Shown here: positions 43,081 to 52,763 of the stretch, in pieces | Numbering within the stretch: the stretch's first letter is position 1 | How the letters are laid out: each line of letters begins with the position of its first letter | Origin: an uncultured Prevotellaceae bacterium | GTDB taxonomy: Bacteria > Bacteroidota > Bacteroidia > Bacteroidales > Bacteroidaceae | DNA length: 64,000 nucleotides | Assembly (NCBI GenBank): GCA_900318555.1 | Contig: ONKX01000002.1 | Span: forward strand, 1 to 64,000 | Direction: 5' to 3' | The notes under the pieces: generated by a model | Told to the model about the DNA's origin: nothing | The model's input: the letters and a program-made list of their open reading frames with translations, nothing else | Database searches by the model: none | Position numbers and translations under genes: made by a program

Positions 43081-46000
43081 ATGATACAGAAAACAGATTG
43101 CTTTTTAGCCTGTCACGATGAGCAACAGACCGCATCTTTGGTCAGTCAGTTGCAGCAAAATGCGTCGGTGAAAGGTGTTTTCTTCCTTCAGGATATTCCC
43201 ATGTTGAGCAGTGCCATGCTGATGCATATTGCTGAGAAGGCTACTGCCGACTACGTGTTACTCCAGTTCAAACCCGTTGCCATCACACTTGGTGCAGGAG
43301 CCTTGGAGCGTATGATGGCTGCTGCTGCCGATACTGGTGCCGTTATGGTGTATGCAGACAGGTATGAGGTGAAAAATGGTGTTGTAGAGCGTCATCCCGT
43401 GATTGACTATCAGGAAGGCTCGTTGCGCGATGATTTCGATTTCGGCTCGTTGGTGCTTATCCGCACGTCGCTCATCCATAAGTATGCTACCACCGATCGT
43501 GATGCCGACTATCGCTATGCTGGTTTCTACGATTTCCGTCTGTTCCTCAGTCGCGAGGGTAGCCTCTTTCATCTGAATGAATATCTCTATACCGAAGAGG
43601 AACTCGATCTTCGCGCTTCTGGTGAGAAACAGTTTGATTACGTTAATCCAGCCAATCGCGAGGTGCAAATCGAGATGGAGCAAGCCTGTACGGCCCATCT
43701 GCGCGAGGTAGGTGCATTGGTGGATACTACTCAGTATCAGGAGATTGACTTCGGCGAGCAGGAGTTCGACGTTGAGGCTTCCGTTGTCATTCCCGTCTTC
43801 AATCGTGCCAAGACCATCAAGGATGCTGTCGAGAGTGCCTTGTCGCAGAAGGCTTCGTTCAAGTATAACGTCATAGTGGTGGATAACCACTCTACGGATG
43901 GTACATCTGACATCTTGTCTGGTATGTTGTCATGCCATAGCGACAAACTCCACGTCATCACGCCTGAGCGTACAGACCTTGGTATTGGCGGATGCTGGAA
44001 CGAAGCCGTCTATAGCAAGCACTGTGGTCGCTTTGCCGTTCAGCTTGATTCTGATGACCTCTATTCCTCGCCCAAGACGTTGCAGACCGTTGTTGATGCC
44101 TTCTACAAACAGAAGGCTGCGATGGTTATCGGCTCTTACCGCATGTGTGACTTTGAATTGAATACCCTGCCTCCAGGGCTCATCGCCCACAAAGAATGGA
44201 CGGATGAGAATGGGACTAATAATGCATTAAGAATCAATGGCTTGGGCGCTCCTCGTGCATTCTTTACTCCAATCCTGCGAAGCATCGGTTTCCCCAATAC
44301 GTCGTATGGCGAAGATTATGCTTTGGGCTTGCAATTTTCGCGCCACTATCGCATCGGACGCATCTTTACGGAGCTCTATCTCTGTCGTCGCTGGGGAGGC
44401 AATTCAGATGCTGCTTTGTCCGTCGAGAAGGTCAATGCCAACAACCTTTATAAGGACCGTCTGCGTACCATCGAACTGAAAGCTCGTCAGCGCGTACAGC
44501 AGGGGAAGAACGATTCCCTGACGCTTTCGCCCATTGTCCGCTTCTTCCATCGTCAGCTGCAGACGTGGCCTGAGGTGCAACAGCGCTATCGCGACCTGCA
44601 ACAGGTGGAGACGCGTGAACTCATGACTGATACGGTTACCCTACAGGTGCAGTGGAATCCTGCGCGTATAGGTTCTACGGGGGCAAAAATCGACGCCAAA
44701 TCCATCGCCGAGCGTCCTTGTTTCCTGTGTGCCAAGAATCGCCCTCAGGAGCAGATGCATCGTGTGGTTGATGGCAAATACGAACTGCTAGTCAATCCGT
44801 TCCCCATTCTGCCTGTTCATTTTACGGTGCCCACGCTGAAACACCAGCCCCAGCGCATACTACCCATGTTTGGCGAGATGCTCAACGTGGCAGAAAAGGA
44901 ACCTGCTGTTACCATATTATATAATGGTCCGCATTGTGGTGCTTCAGCTCCAGATCATGCTCATCTGCAGTCAGTGAGTACGGGTCATCTTCCCTTACAG
45001 AAGGCCTGGCAACGGTTGAGCCGTAACCTCGTCGAAGTGGTAAAAGACGGCGACGATGATGGCATCTTCCAGGTAGTCGATTATCCTGCTGCAGCCTTCG
45101 TGATTGTCAGTCATAGCCAAAGCGTTGGCGAGCGCTTGTTTCGTCGTCTCTACGATGCGCTACCGCCTGCCGACGACGATACAGAGCCCATGATGAATGT
45201 CATCGTATGGCGTGCTGACGATGTGTTGCTCAGCGTGGTGTTGCCTCGTCGCAAGCACCGTCCTGCATGTTATACCGCTGAGGGTGACGCCCAATACATC
45301 ATCAGTCCTGGAGCAGTTGATATGGGTGGACTCATCATCACCCCTCGTGAACAGGATTTCCGTCGTGTGACCCCTGAATTGATTCTCGATATTTATCGCG
45401 AACTATCGCTGACCCCAGAACAGATGCAACAGGTCATCGAACGTGTAAAGAGTGAGAAGTCAAAACTTCAAACATCAAACTTCAAACTACAGAATTCAAA
45501 AGGCCAGCCTAACGTTACTGTGGGTATTGTCAGCGGTCAGAAGATTGAGTTCTCGCTCAACGCACCCTATACCGCTAAGGGCGAGACTCTTGAAGGACGG
45601 CAGGTGGTGGAGTTTTCCGAAGGTGGCATCCTCTGGCGTGGCAATCAGTATCGTGAACTCACCTTTACGCCCTCCAGTGCCGACGCTTCCTTCTCGTTGT
45701 TTGATGTCACCATCGGCGTCAATTTCCATTGGGAGCGCAAGGAGATGCAGACCTTCCTGGGCACCCTTCGACTGGTGGTAGAGTCCGACCAGATTACGGC
45801 TATCAACGAATTGCCCGTCGAGAAGTATCTCGCCTCCGTTATTTCCAGTGAGATGAAGGCTACGGCAGGTCTTGAACTGCTCAAAGCTCATGCTGTCATC
45901 AGCCGTTCGTGGCTCTTGGCACAGATGCGTCGCCGTGAACAGGCCAGTGAGCATAAGGACGGCTTCTTCTCGTTCATCAAGAAGGACGATGAACTCATCC

Positions 46001-46716
46001 GCTGGTACGACCGCGAGGACCATACCATTTTCGATGTCTGTGCCGATGACCATTGCCAGCGCTATCAGGGCATCACCAAGCAGACTAGCAAAAATGTGGA
46101 GCAGGCGTTGAAGGCCACCCGTGGGCAGATTCTCTGCTATGGCGACGACATCTGCGACGCGCGCTTCTCGAAATGCTGTGGAGGCATCACCGAGGAGTTC
46201 CAGTATTGCTGGGAGGACACGCCCAAACCCTATCTCGTCAGTGTTGCCGACCCCTATTGCAACACCAACGACAAGGCCATTCTCTCGCAAGTGCTCAACG
46301 ATTACGACCAGGAAACCAACGATTTCTATCGCTGGACGGTAGAATACACAGTGGACGAGATTTCCGATCTCATCAACGAAAAACTCAAGGACGACTTCGG
46401 ACGTATCACTGACCTCATCCCGTTGGAGCGTGGCAAGAGCGGTCGCATCTGGAAACTGAAGATCGTGGGTACAAAAAAGACCTTCACCATCGGTAAGGAA
46501 CTCGAAATCCGCCGTGCCCTCAGTGAGAGCCACCTCTACAGCTCCGCCTTCGACGTGGAGAAGACGGCTAATGGTTTCCGCCTTCATGGCAAGGGCTGGG
46601 GCCACGGTGTAGGTCTCTGCCAGATTGGTGCCGCCGTCATGGGCCAGCAAGGCTTCAAGTACGACGAAATCCTCCTCCATTATTATCGCAACGCAGAAAT
46701 TAAACGTATTTACTAA
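43081..46716 (+). CDS. Three-part protein: GT2-like glycosyltransferase, DUF4922 (GalT/HIT-like), SpoIID/LytB
   Basis: This is a 1211-residue protein. Residues 1-225 are a degenerate GT2-like part ([23 protein letters not shown]). Residues about 228-480 are a GT2 domain with [20 protein letters not shown] and the metal-site [13 protein letters not shown]. Residues about 510-780 match DUF4922, a GalT/HIT-like nucleotidyl module ([30 protein letters not shown] with the His triad-like HAH). Residues about 800-1211 are SpoIID/LytB ([40 protein letters not shown]), a peptidoglycan hydrolase or hydrolase-enhancer type. No signal peptide was seen, which is odd for the SpoIID part. Residues 793-805 between DUF4922 and SpoIID are encoded by a 42-bp heptamer tract. 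An AmpG-like gene follows, so a link to cell-wall turnover is likely. Confidence 0.82.
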   Translation: MIQKTDCFLACHDEQQTASLVSQLQQNASVKGVFFLQDIPMLSSAMLMHIAEKATADYVLLQFKPVAITLGAGALERMMAAAADTGAVMVYADRYEVKNGVVERHPVIDYQEGSLRDDFDFGSLVLIRTSLIHKYATTDRDADYRYAGFYDFRLFLSREGSLFHLNEYLYTEEELDLRASGEKQFDYVNPANREVQIEMEQACTAHLREVGALVDTTQYQEIDFGEQEFDVEASVVIPVFNRAKTIKDAVESALSQKASFKYNVIVVDNHSTDGTSDILSGMLSCHSDKLHVITPERTDLGIGGCWNEAVYSKHCGRFAVQLDSDDLYSSPKTLQTVVDAFYKQKAAMVIGSYRMCDFELNTLPPGLIAHKEWTDENGTNNALRINGLGAPRAFFTPILRSIGFPNTSYGEDYALGLQFSRHYRIGRIFTELYLCRRWGGNSDAALSVEKVNANNLYKDRLRTIELKARQRVQQGKNDSLTLSPIVRFFHRQLQTWPEVQQRYRDLQQVETRELMTDTVTLQVQWNPARIGSTGAKIDAKSIAERPCFLCAKNRPQEQMHRVVDGKYELLVNPFPILPVHFTVPTLKHQPQRILPMFGEMLNVAEKEPAVTILYNGPHCGASAPDHAHLQSVSTGHLPLQKAWQRLSRNLVEVVKDGDDDGIFQVVDYPAAAFVIVSHSQSVGERLFRRLYDALPPADDDTEPMMNVIVWRADDVLLSVVLPRRKHRPACYTAEGDAQYIISPGAVDMGGLIITPREQDFRRVTPELILDIYRELSLTPEQMQQVIERVKSEKSKLQTSNFKLQNSKGQPNVTVGIVSGQKIEFSLNAPYTAKGETLEGRQVVEFSEGGILWRGNQYRELTFTPSSADASFSLFDVTIGVNFHWERKEMQTFLGTLRLVVESDQITAINELPVEKYLASVISSEMKATAGLELLKAHAVISRSWLLAQMRRREQASEHKDGFFSFIKKDDELIRWYDREDHTIFDVCADDHCQRYQGITKQTSKNVEQALKATRGQILCYGDDICDARFSKCCGGITEEFQYCWEDTPKPYLVSVADPYCNTNDKAILSQVLNDYDQETNDFYRWTVEYTVDEISDLINEKLKDDFGRITDLIPLERGKSGRIWKLKIVGTKKTFTIGKELEIRRALSESHLYSSAFDVEKTANGFRLHGKGWGHGVGLCQIGAAVMGQQGFKYDEILLHYYRNAEIKRIY
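45456..45497. repeat. In-frame 42-bp heptamer tract between DUF4922 and SpoIID domains
   Basis: AGAAGTC, AAACTTC, AAACATC, AAACTTC, AAACTAC, AGAATTC. The encoded [12 protein letters not shown] has a 7-residue period. Confidence 0.88.
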
Positions 46717-46720
46717 TGTC

Positions 46721-46752
46721 GTTATAACGGTATCACGTTATAACGTAATAAG
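46721..46752. repeat. 8-bp-period tract, GTTATAAC units
   Basis: GTTATAAC, GGTATCAC, GTTATAAC and GTAATAAG, between the SpoIID stop and the AmpG start. The first unit is palindromic and identical to one at 11199-11206. Confidence 0.75.
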
Positions 46753-46764
46753 AAAAAAGAGAAA

Positions 46765-48051
46765 ATGAATAAAAGAAATCCCTGGGCCTGGGTGCCCACC
46801 CTTTATTTCGCCGAAGGCGTACCCTACGTCGCTGTGATGACCATCTCGCTCATCATGTACAAACGCTTGGGCCTCAGCAATACCGACATCACGCTCTACA
46901 CCTCGTGGCTCTATCTGCCGTGGGTCATCAAACCCCTGTGGAGTCCCTTTGTCGATATGCTCCGCACCAAACGCTGGTGGATTATTACCATGCAACTGCT
47001 CATCGGTGCAGCTCTCGCTGGTGTCGCCTTCACCATTCCCGGACCTTGGTGGTTACAGGGCTCATTATGTTTCTTCTGGTTGATGGCATTCTCCAGTGCC
47101 ACCCACGACATCGCCGCAGACGGTTTCTATATGCTAGGCCTCGACCAGCATGAACAGGCATATTTCGTGGGCATCCGCTCTACGTTCTATCGCATTGCTA
47201 CTATTTTCTCCTCAGGACTGCTTGTCGGCTTAGCAGGTGCTTTACAGGTCATCACGCGCAACATCCGCTACTCGTGGAGCCTCGTGTTCTACCTCATGGC
47301 TGGCCTCTTTATTGCCCTGTGGCTCTACCACAGCTGGGCACTGCCAAGGCCCTCTGAGGATGGAGAAAAGATGCAGAAAACAGTGAGCGGTATCCTCAAC
47401 GAATTCCGTCAGACGTTGGTCACTTTCTTCCAGAAACCACAGGTATGGGCAGGCATCTGTTTCATGCTGTTCTATCGTATGCCAGAGGGACTATTGGCAA
47501 AGGTCAGCGCTCTCTTCCTCGTCGATGCAGGTCATAATGGTGGTCTAGGGCTCTCAGATGGCGAATACGGTCTCGTTCAGGGAACCGTGGGTGTTATCGG
47601 ACTGACGCTGGGTGGCATCCTCGGTGGTATTGCCGCCAGTCGCGACGGACTCAAGCGCTGGTTGTGGCCTATGGTATTGGCAATCACGTTGCCTGACCTC
47701 GTCTATGTCTACCTGTCATATGTCCTGCCCAATAGCCTGTTTGTCATCAATGTCTGCGTCTTCATCGAGCAGTTCGGCTATGGCTTTGGATTCTCGGCCT
47801 ATATGCTCTACCTTATTTATTATAGTCAGGGCGAGCACAAGACTTCCCACTATGCCCTCTGCACGGCCTTCATGGCGCTGTCGATGATGATTCCTGGTCT
47901 CTTTGCAGGAGCCCTACAGGAGTCCGTGGGTTATCGGGCTTTCTTCCTCATTGTCGTTGCAGCCTGCACGCTGACTTACATAGTCACGTGGTTCCTCGAT
48001 ATTGATCCCGAGTTTGGCAAGAAGGCAGAGGAGGATTCCTCTCAAGAATAG
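46765..48051 (+). CDS. AmpG-like MFS permease
   Basis: A 428-residue inner-membrane transporter with twelve hydrophobic segments. The start (PWAWVPTLYFAEGVPYVAVM) and the loop WLYLPWVIKPLWSPFVDMLR match the AmpG family, which imports N-acetylglucosamine-anhydro-muropeptides for cell-wall recycling. ATHDIAADGFYMLGLD and MPEGLLAKVSALFLVDAG are further family features. It is 48 bp downstream of the SpoIID-containing gene on the same strand, with no promoter box in between. The two are therefore probably co-transcribed, consistent with peptidoglycan degradation and reuse. Substrate specificity is inferred from the family. Confidence 0.88.
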   Translation: MNKRNPWAWVPTLYFAEGVPYVAVMTISLIMYKRLGLSNTDITLYTSWLYLPWVIKPLWSPFVDMLRTKRWWIITMQLLIGAALAGVAFTIPGPWWLQGSLCFFWLMAFSSATHDIAADGFYMLGLDQHEQAYFVGIRSTFYRIATIFSSGLLVGLAGALQVITRNIRYSWSLVFYLMAGLFIALWLYHSWALPRPSEDGEKMQKTVSGILNEFRQTLVTFFQKPQVWAGICFMLFYRMPEGLLAKVSALFLVDAGHNGGLGLSDGEYGLVQGTVGVIGLTLGGILGGIAASRDGLKRWLWPMVLAITLPDLVYVYLSYVLPNSLFVINVCVFIEQFGYGFGFSAYMLYLIYYSQGEHKTSHYALCTAFMALSMMIPGLFAGALQESVGYRAFFLIVVAACTLTYIVTWFLDIDPEFGKKAEEDSSQE

Positions 48052-48106
48052 GAATTTCCCTACGCCGAAATAGGAAAATCAACTTGCTTCACATGCAAAT
48101 AATACC

Positions 48107-48114
48107 TACCTTTG
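48107..48114 (+). promoter_or_regulatory. -7 box TACCTTTG for the Tyr-rich lipoprotein
   Basis: TACCTTTG, 42 nt upstream of the ATG at 48157. Confidence 0.7.
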
Positions 48115-48156
48115 CAGTGTGAAAATAAAAGTTGAACCCTTTAATAGCATACGATT

Positions 48157-48702
48157 ATGAAGAAGTTATTTACCTATCTGACAATGGCCCTCGTGACAGT
48201 AACGATGTTTACCAGCTGCGATGAACTCTGGCGCGACAGCGAGGACCGCGAAGAAGCCTACACCCTTGAGGGCACCTGGACGGGATACATTGATACTTAC
48301 ATCTACGACCGTTACGGTCTCTCAGGCGACAGCTATCGCACAGCGATGTATTTCGAGCGTGAAGACAGCTACGGAGGCTGGGGCTACGAAGTTGACTATG
48401 ACATGTATAGCCGCTATTCCGACTATTACTATTGCGAGTTCAAGTGGGAGGTTTACGGTGGCGAAATCCGCATCCGCTATGCCGACAGTTGGAACGATGT
48501 CTATATCTACGACTACTCGCTCAGCGACTACCACTTCTCGGGTTACATGGACGACGGCACCTCGCGCGACATCCACTTCAGCCTGAGCTACGACAATCGC
48601 TTCGACTGGGGTTACTGGACACGCTCCTTCACCCGCAGTGCCGATCACAAAAATGTTAAGGCTAGTGGCAAGTTCGCCGAAGCACTCAATAACAAGAAAT
48701 AA
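48157..48702 (+). CDS. Tyrosine- and aspartate-rich lipoprotein, unknown
   Basis: Not recognised. A 181-residue protein with a lipoprotein signal (MKKLFTYLTMALVTVTMFTS then the lipobox Cys, near residue 21), so it is anchored in the outer or inner membrane. The mature part is strikingly rich in Tyr (about 25 in all, 14 percent), Asp and Trp, with stretches such as DYDMYSRYSDYYYCEFKWE. It begins with a LEGTWTGYID segment, like small lipocalin/beta-barrel domains of Bacteroidales lipoproteins, and the alternating pattern suggests a beta-sandwich. It has its own promoter and a strong terminator, so it is transcribed alone. Confidence 0.78.
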   Translation: MKKLFTYLTMALVTVTMFTSCDELWRDSEDREEAYTLEGTWTGYIDTYIYDRYGLSGDSYRTAMYFEREDSYGGWGYEVDYDMYSRYSDYYYCEFKWEVYGGEIRIRYADSWNDVYIYDYSLSDYHFSGYMDDGTSRDIHFSLSYDNRFDWGYWTRSFTRSADHKNVKASGKFAEALNNKK

Positions 48703-48723
48703 GTTACAAAGAACAATGAAAAA

Positions 48724-48760
48724 CGGTGGGTTGACGAAAATGTCGGCCCACCGCTTTTTA
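48724..48760. terminator. Bidirectional terminator between the lipoprotein and cysE
   Basis: CGGTGGG/CCCACCG extended by TTGAC/GTCGG (12-bp stem with wobbles) around GAAAAT. T runs are present on both strands. Confidence 0.88.
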
Positions 48761-49669
48761 TTATATCCCAAGCCCACCGTCGAAGGCAGTCTCGACGGCT
48801 TTCGACTGCTGGATGCGAGAGTAGGGGGGCACGTTGTTGGTAACCCAGATGTTGCCTCCGATGACAGAGTGGTGGCCGATGGTGATACGGCCGAGGATGG
48901 AGGCATTGGAATAGACCGTGACGTGATCCTCGATGATGGGGTGACGAGGCACGTTGAGAATATTACCGTTCTCATCATATTTGAAACTCTTAGCACCGAG
49001 GGTAACGCCCTGATAGAGGGTGACGTGATTGCCAATGATACACGTCTCGCCAATGACGACGCCAGTGCCGTGGTCGATGGCGAAATATTCGCCAATCTGT
49101 GCACCCGGATGGATGTCGATACCCGTCTTAGAATGTGCTTGCTCGGTGATGATACGTGGGATGACGGGCACTTTCAGTTCATGCAGTTTGTGGGCTATGC
49201 GATAGTGCGTCATGGTGTTGACGACGGGATAGCAGAAGATGACCTCACCGTAGTTGGGTGCGGCAGGGTCGTTGTCGAACATGGCCTGAACGTCGGTATA
49301 GAGCAGGCGTTTGATTTCAGGCAGTGCGTCGATGAACTCCAGTGTCAGCCGTTCAGCTTCTTCGTAAATCTGCTGCTTGGTCTTGATGGCCTCGCAGTCC
49401 TCACAAAATTGCAGTCCGTGGGCTATCTCCTTGCGGAGCAGACGGGAGAGTTCCTGCATGTGTACACCGATGTAGTACGAGCGTATATTCTCGTCGGATT
49501 GGCGTTTGTTGAAATAGTCTGGGAAGATGATATTCTTCACAAGACTGACTATTTGCCTGACCTGTTCGACAGAGGGCAGGGGCGCATCGATAGCGGGCAT
49601 CATGCTCACCTCCTCCTCAGTCATCTTGGACAGCAGTCCGACATTTTTCAATAATATGTCGTTATTCAT
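48761..49669 (-). CDS. cysE: Serine O-acetyltransferase
   Basis: A 302-residue cytoplasmic enzyme making O-acetylserine for cysteine synthesis. The N-terminal part (about 1-170) is helical, as in CysE of Bacteroidota. The C-terminal left-handed beta-helix shows hexapeptide repeats with the catalytic His residues: IDIHPGAQIGEYFAIDHGTG, then VVIGETCIIGNHVTLYQGVT, then LGAKSF. HPIIEDHVTVYSNASILGRI is the last coil. It lies 52 bp downstream of the LytTR regulator gene on the same strand and may be read through from the exporter operon. Confidence 0.92.
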   Translation of the reverse strand: MNNDILLKNVGLLSKMTEEEVSMMPAIDAPLPSVEQVRQIVSLVKNIIFPDYFNKRQSDENIRSYYIGVHMQELSRLLRKEIAHGLQFCEDCEAIKTKQQIYEEAERLTLEFIDALPEIKRLLYTDVQAMFDNDPAAPNYGEVIFCYPVVNTMTHYRIAHKLHELKVPVIPRIITEQAHSKTGIDIHPGAQIGEYFAIDHGTGVVIGETCIIGNHVTLYQGVTLGAKSFKYDENGNILNVPRHPIIEDHVTVYSNASILGRITIGHHSVIGGNIWVTNNVPPYSRIQQSKAVETAFDGGLGI

Positions 49670-49721
49670 TATTATTTTTTATTTATGATTTATTATCTAG
49701 GCCGCAGGCCGCTCATACCGC

Positions 49722-50432
49722 TTATACCAGCGTATGGTTATCGAAATACTGCTGTACATCCTCCTTGTAGGAATCGGAGATGGGGATGTGTTCTTCGCCG
49801 AAGACAATGCGGAAACGGTCAATCTGTTGGGCTTTCGTCATGTGGACAATATAGCTGCGATGGGTACGCAGGAACTCAGGACGGGGAAGATAGTCCTCGA
49901 GTTTCTTCATGTTCATCAGACTCATGATTTTCGTGCCGTCCTCCAGATAGAAGCGGACATAGTCCTTGAGGCCTTCGATGTAGAGGATGTCGTCGAGCGC
50001 AACGCGGACGAGTTTGTAGTCGCTCTTGACAAACATGAAACGGTCTTGGGCGGTAGCCATCTGGCGCTGGGTGACACTGAACCAGTCGAGGGCCTTGTTG
50101 GCGGCCTTCAAGAAGTCGTCGTACGAGATGGGTTTCATGAGATAATCTAGTGCTGACACCTTGTAACCTTCGATGGCATACTGCTGGAAGGCGGTGGTGA
50201 AGATAATCTTCGTCCCTGGAGGCAGGATTTTGGCAAACTCGATGCCGCTGAGTTCAGGCATCTGGATGTCGAGGAACAACAGCTGTGCAGGATGGTCGCG
50301 CAGCTCCTTCATGGCCTCGAGAGCCGAGCCATAGGTGCCTATGAGGTTGAGGAACGGTGTCTTCTCTGTGTAGCTCTTGAGCAGTCCTGCTGCCAAGGGC
50401 TCGTCGTCGATAATGGCGCAATTAATCGTCAT
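49722..50432 (-). CDS. LytTR-family response regulator
   Basis: A 236-residue two-domain regulator. The receiver domain (1-120) has the acidic pair IIDDEPLAAG, the phospho-Asp in QLLFLDIQMPELSG (about residue 53) and the Lys in LDYLMKPISYDD. The LytTR DNA-binding domain (about 135-236) has FVKSDYKLVRVALDDILYIE, GLKDYVRFYLEDG and FLRTHRSYIVH. Its kinase is encoded 19 bp upstream. The pair most probably controls the exporter operon in which it lies. Confidence 0.95.
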   Translation of the reverse strand: MTINCAIIDDEPLAAGLLKSYTEKTPFLNLIGTYGSALEAMKELRDHPAQLLFLDIQMPELSGIEFAKILPPGTKIIFTTAFQQYAIEGYKVSALDYLMKPISYDDFLKAANKALDWFSVTQRQMATAQDRFMFVKSDYKLVRVALDDILYIEGLKDYVRFYLEDGTKIMSLMNMKKLEDYLPRPEFLRTHRSYIVHMTKAQQIDRFRIVFGEEHIPISDSYKEDVQQYFDNHTLV

Positions 50433-50451
50433 AATGTTTTCGTATAAAATG

Positions 50452-51519
50452 TTAAATTCTTAATTTACTGTTTGATTCTTTCCAATCGGTGATTTGTATG
50501 TGCGCACGATACTCCTTGCCGTCGGCAGAAGGACCCTTCTCCCACGTGTGGTGTTTGAAATAGGCCAGTTCCAGACGGCGCTGTACCTGTTGGAGTCCGA
50601 TGCCGTGACCGCTGTGGTCGTCGGCAGCCTTGGGGTGGTTGGAGTTGACAATGTCGCACGTAATCTGATGTTCGTCGGCATCAATGTTGATATGGATGAA
50701 CGACGGCTCGGTAGGACTGACCCCATGCTTGAAGGCATTCTCGACGAGCGAGATGAAAATCATGGGGGCAATATCAATCTGCGAGGTACGGATGGCATGC
50801 TGGAACTTGATGTCGACGTTCTGTGGCAGACGGATGCGCATGAGGTTGACATAGTTCTGCAGGAATTCCACCTCGTCCTTCAACGGCACGGTAGGTTGCT
50901 GATAGTCGTACAGAATATGGCGCAGCATCTTTGACAGTTCCTGGATGGCCTCCTGGGCCTTGGGTGTGTCAAAGGCCGTCAGCGCGTAGATGTTGTTCAG
51001 CGTGTTGAGCAGGAAGTGGGGATTGATCTGGTTGCGCAGATTGCTCAGTTCGGCCGTAGCCCTTGCCGTCTCGGCGGCTTTGCGGGCTTGGTCTGCCCAC
51101 ATCCATTGCTGTGCGAGCTTGATGCAGGTAGCCGCCGTGGCGAAGATGATGAAGTTGATGCTGTCGCGGATGATGAACAGGATGGCATCGAGTACGTCCG
51201 GTTCTCGTCGTGCGGTGTGGAACAGGTCGTTGGTGAAGTCCATCCAGTATTGCTGGAAGGCAACGAACACAATGATCATCATCAGGTTGATGAGCAGGAA
51301 GTAACGGTGTTTTCCTTCTACGAAATAACGCGGTGTGAGCCACATGTAGTTGGCGTAGAACACCACCATGAGCAACAGCGACGGCATGCAGTTCATGACA
51401 TACTGCAACATGGGCATGCCTGTGCCCCTCATATACTGCATGGGTGATAGGAACATGTAGGCCCAGAACACCACATGCAAGAATATCTTCATCTGTCGGT
51501 CCAATATCGCTTTTCCCAT
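50452..51519 (-). CDS. LytS-type sensor histidine kinase
   Basis: A 355-residue membrane kinase. Four hydrophobic helices lie in the first 135 residues (for example MKIFLHVVFWAYMFLSPMQY and SLLLMVVFYANYMWL), with no large periplasmic sensor. The His_kinase domain has NQINPHFLLNTLNNIYALTA with the phospho-acceptor His, about residue 175. The ATPase domain has the N box ISLVENAFKHGVSPTEPS and G box DHSGHGIGLQQVQRRL. With so little outside the membrane, it probably senses a signal within the bilayer or via the exporter. It starts 4 bp after the ABC permease stop codon. Confidence 0.94.
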   Translation of the reverse strand: MGKAILDRQMKIFLHVVFWAYMFLSPMQYMRGTGMPMLQYVMNCMPSLLLMVVFYANYMWLTPRYFVEGKHRYFLLINLMMIIVFVAFQQYWMDFTNDLFHTARREPDVLDAILFIIRDSINFIIFATAATCIKLAQQWMWADQARKAAETARATAELSNLRNQINPHFLLNTLNNIYALTAFDTPKAQEAIQELSKMLRHILYDYQQPTVPLKDEVEFLQNYVNLMRIRLPQNVDIKFQHAIRTSQIDIAPMIFISLVENAFKHGVSPTEPSFIHINIDADEHQITCDIVNSNHPKAADDHSGHGIGLQQVQRRLELAYFKHHTWEKGPSADGKEYRAHIQITDWKESNSKLRI

Positions 51520-51523
51520 CTTG

Positions 51524-52738
51524 TTATTCGTGTCTGATAGCTTCTATAGGATCCATATTTGCTGCCTTCTGGGCAGGGATGTAACCAAAGAGTACGCCTA
51601 TGAATACACAGACGAGGAACGAGACGTAGATGGACCACGCAGGGACGCTCGACGGCATGCCGACGATGGCGAGTCCGGCACTGGCCGAACAGCCTACGAG
51701 GATGCCGATGAGTCCGCCCGTGACGCTGATGAGCACTGACTCGATGAGGAACTGCAGCGAGATAACGGGTCCTGTGGCTCCTACGGCCATACGCAGACCA
51801 ATCTCCTTGGTGCGTTCCGTTACCGATACCAGCATGATGTTCATGATGCCGATACCAGCCACGAGCAGTGAGAAGGCCGCTGCGACGACGAGAATCAGCG
51901 TGACGGTATCCATCGTGCTGGACATCGTCTCCATCATCTCCGCCTGCGATCGGATGGTGAAATCGTCAGCAGCCTCGCCCTTCAGCTTGTGGTTGTCGCG
52001 AAGCATCTGAGTCAGTTCCTCGATGGCAGCATCGGAGAGTTCCTCGGTGAGTGCCGAGCAGACGATGCTCGAGAAATAGGTCTGTGCGACGATACGCTTC
52101 ATGACGGTGGTGTAGGGGGCAATGATGACGTTGTCCTGGTCCATACCCCACGAGTTGTAACCCTTCGACTTCAGTACACCGATGACACGCATGGGGATAC
52201 TCTTGAAACGGATGGTCTTGCCAATGGGATCATGACCGTTGAACAGCTCCTTGACGATGGTGGCTCCAACGACGCACACCTTGGCGGCCTTGCGGATGTC
52301 TTCCTCAGTGAAGCAGTCGCCTTCTTCGACGGGCCATTGCTTGATGTCGAGGTAGTCGATGGATTCGCCGTACATCGAGGCGTTGGTATTGTTGTTGCCG
52401 TAGATGGCCTGACCGGAGGCAGTAACCTCAGGAGACACCTTGGTCACAAATTTCTTCTCGCGCATGATGCGTTCGTAGTCGGCCATCTTCAATGTCTGCA
52501 TGGCTGACGGGTCCTGACGCACACCACCACGCATGTCGGCTCCCGGACGGATGGTCAGCAGGTTGGTACCCATCGTCGACAGTTCCTGACGGATACTCTC
52601 CTTCGAGCCCTGTCCGATGGACATCATGATGATGACCGCTGCCACACCGATGATGATACCCAGCATCGAGAGGAACGACCGCATCTTGTTGTTGGCCACA
52701 GCCTTCAGGCTTACCTTAAATAAATTCGATATGTTCAT
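51524..52738 (-). CDS. MacB-type ABC transporter permease
   Basis: A 404-residue inner-membrane protein of the FtsX/MacB family. The first transmembrane helix is NKMRSFLSMLGIIIGVAAVI, followed by a periplasmic MacB_PCD domain of about 220 residues. Three C-terminal helices follow (LILVVAAAFSLLVAGIGIMN then IMLVSVTERTKEIGLRMAVG; LQFLIESVLISVTGGLIGIL; VSFLVCVFIGVLFGYIPAQK). The ATPase is a separate gene 25 bp upstream, the usual arrangement when MacB is split. With the adaptor and TolC proteins of the same operon it forms a tripartite exporter; the cargo is unknown. Confidence 0.94.
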   Translation of the reverse strand: MNISNLFKVSLKAVANNKMRSFLSMLGIIIGVAAVIIMMSIGQGSKESIRQELSTMGTNLLTIRPGADMRGGVRQDPSAMQTLKMADYERIMREKKFVTKVSPEVTASGQAIYGNNNTNASMYGESIDYLDIKQWPVEEGDCFTEEDIRKAAKVCVVGATIVKELFNGHDPIGKTIRFKSIPMRVIGVLKSKGYNSWGMDQDNVIIAPYTTVMKRIVAQTYFSSIVCSALTEELSDAAIEELTQMLRDNHKLKGEAADDFTIRSQAEMMETMSSTMDTVTLILVVAAAFSLLVAGIGIMNIMLVSVTERTKEIGLRMAVGATGPVISLQFLIESVLISVTGGLIGILVGCSASAGLAIVGMPSSVPAWSIYVSFLVCVFIGVLFGYIPAQKAANMDPIEAIRHE

Positions 52739-52763
52739 AATTTCACTTCGTCATTATGACTTT

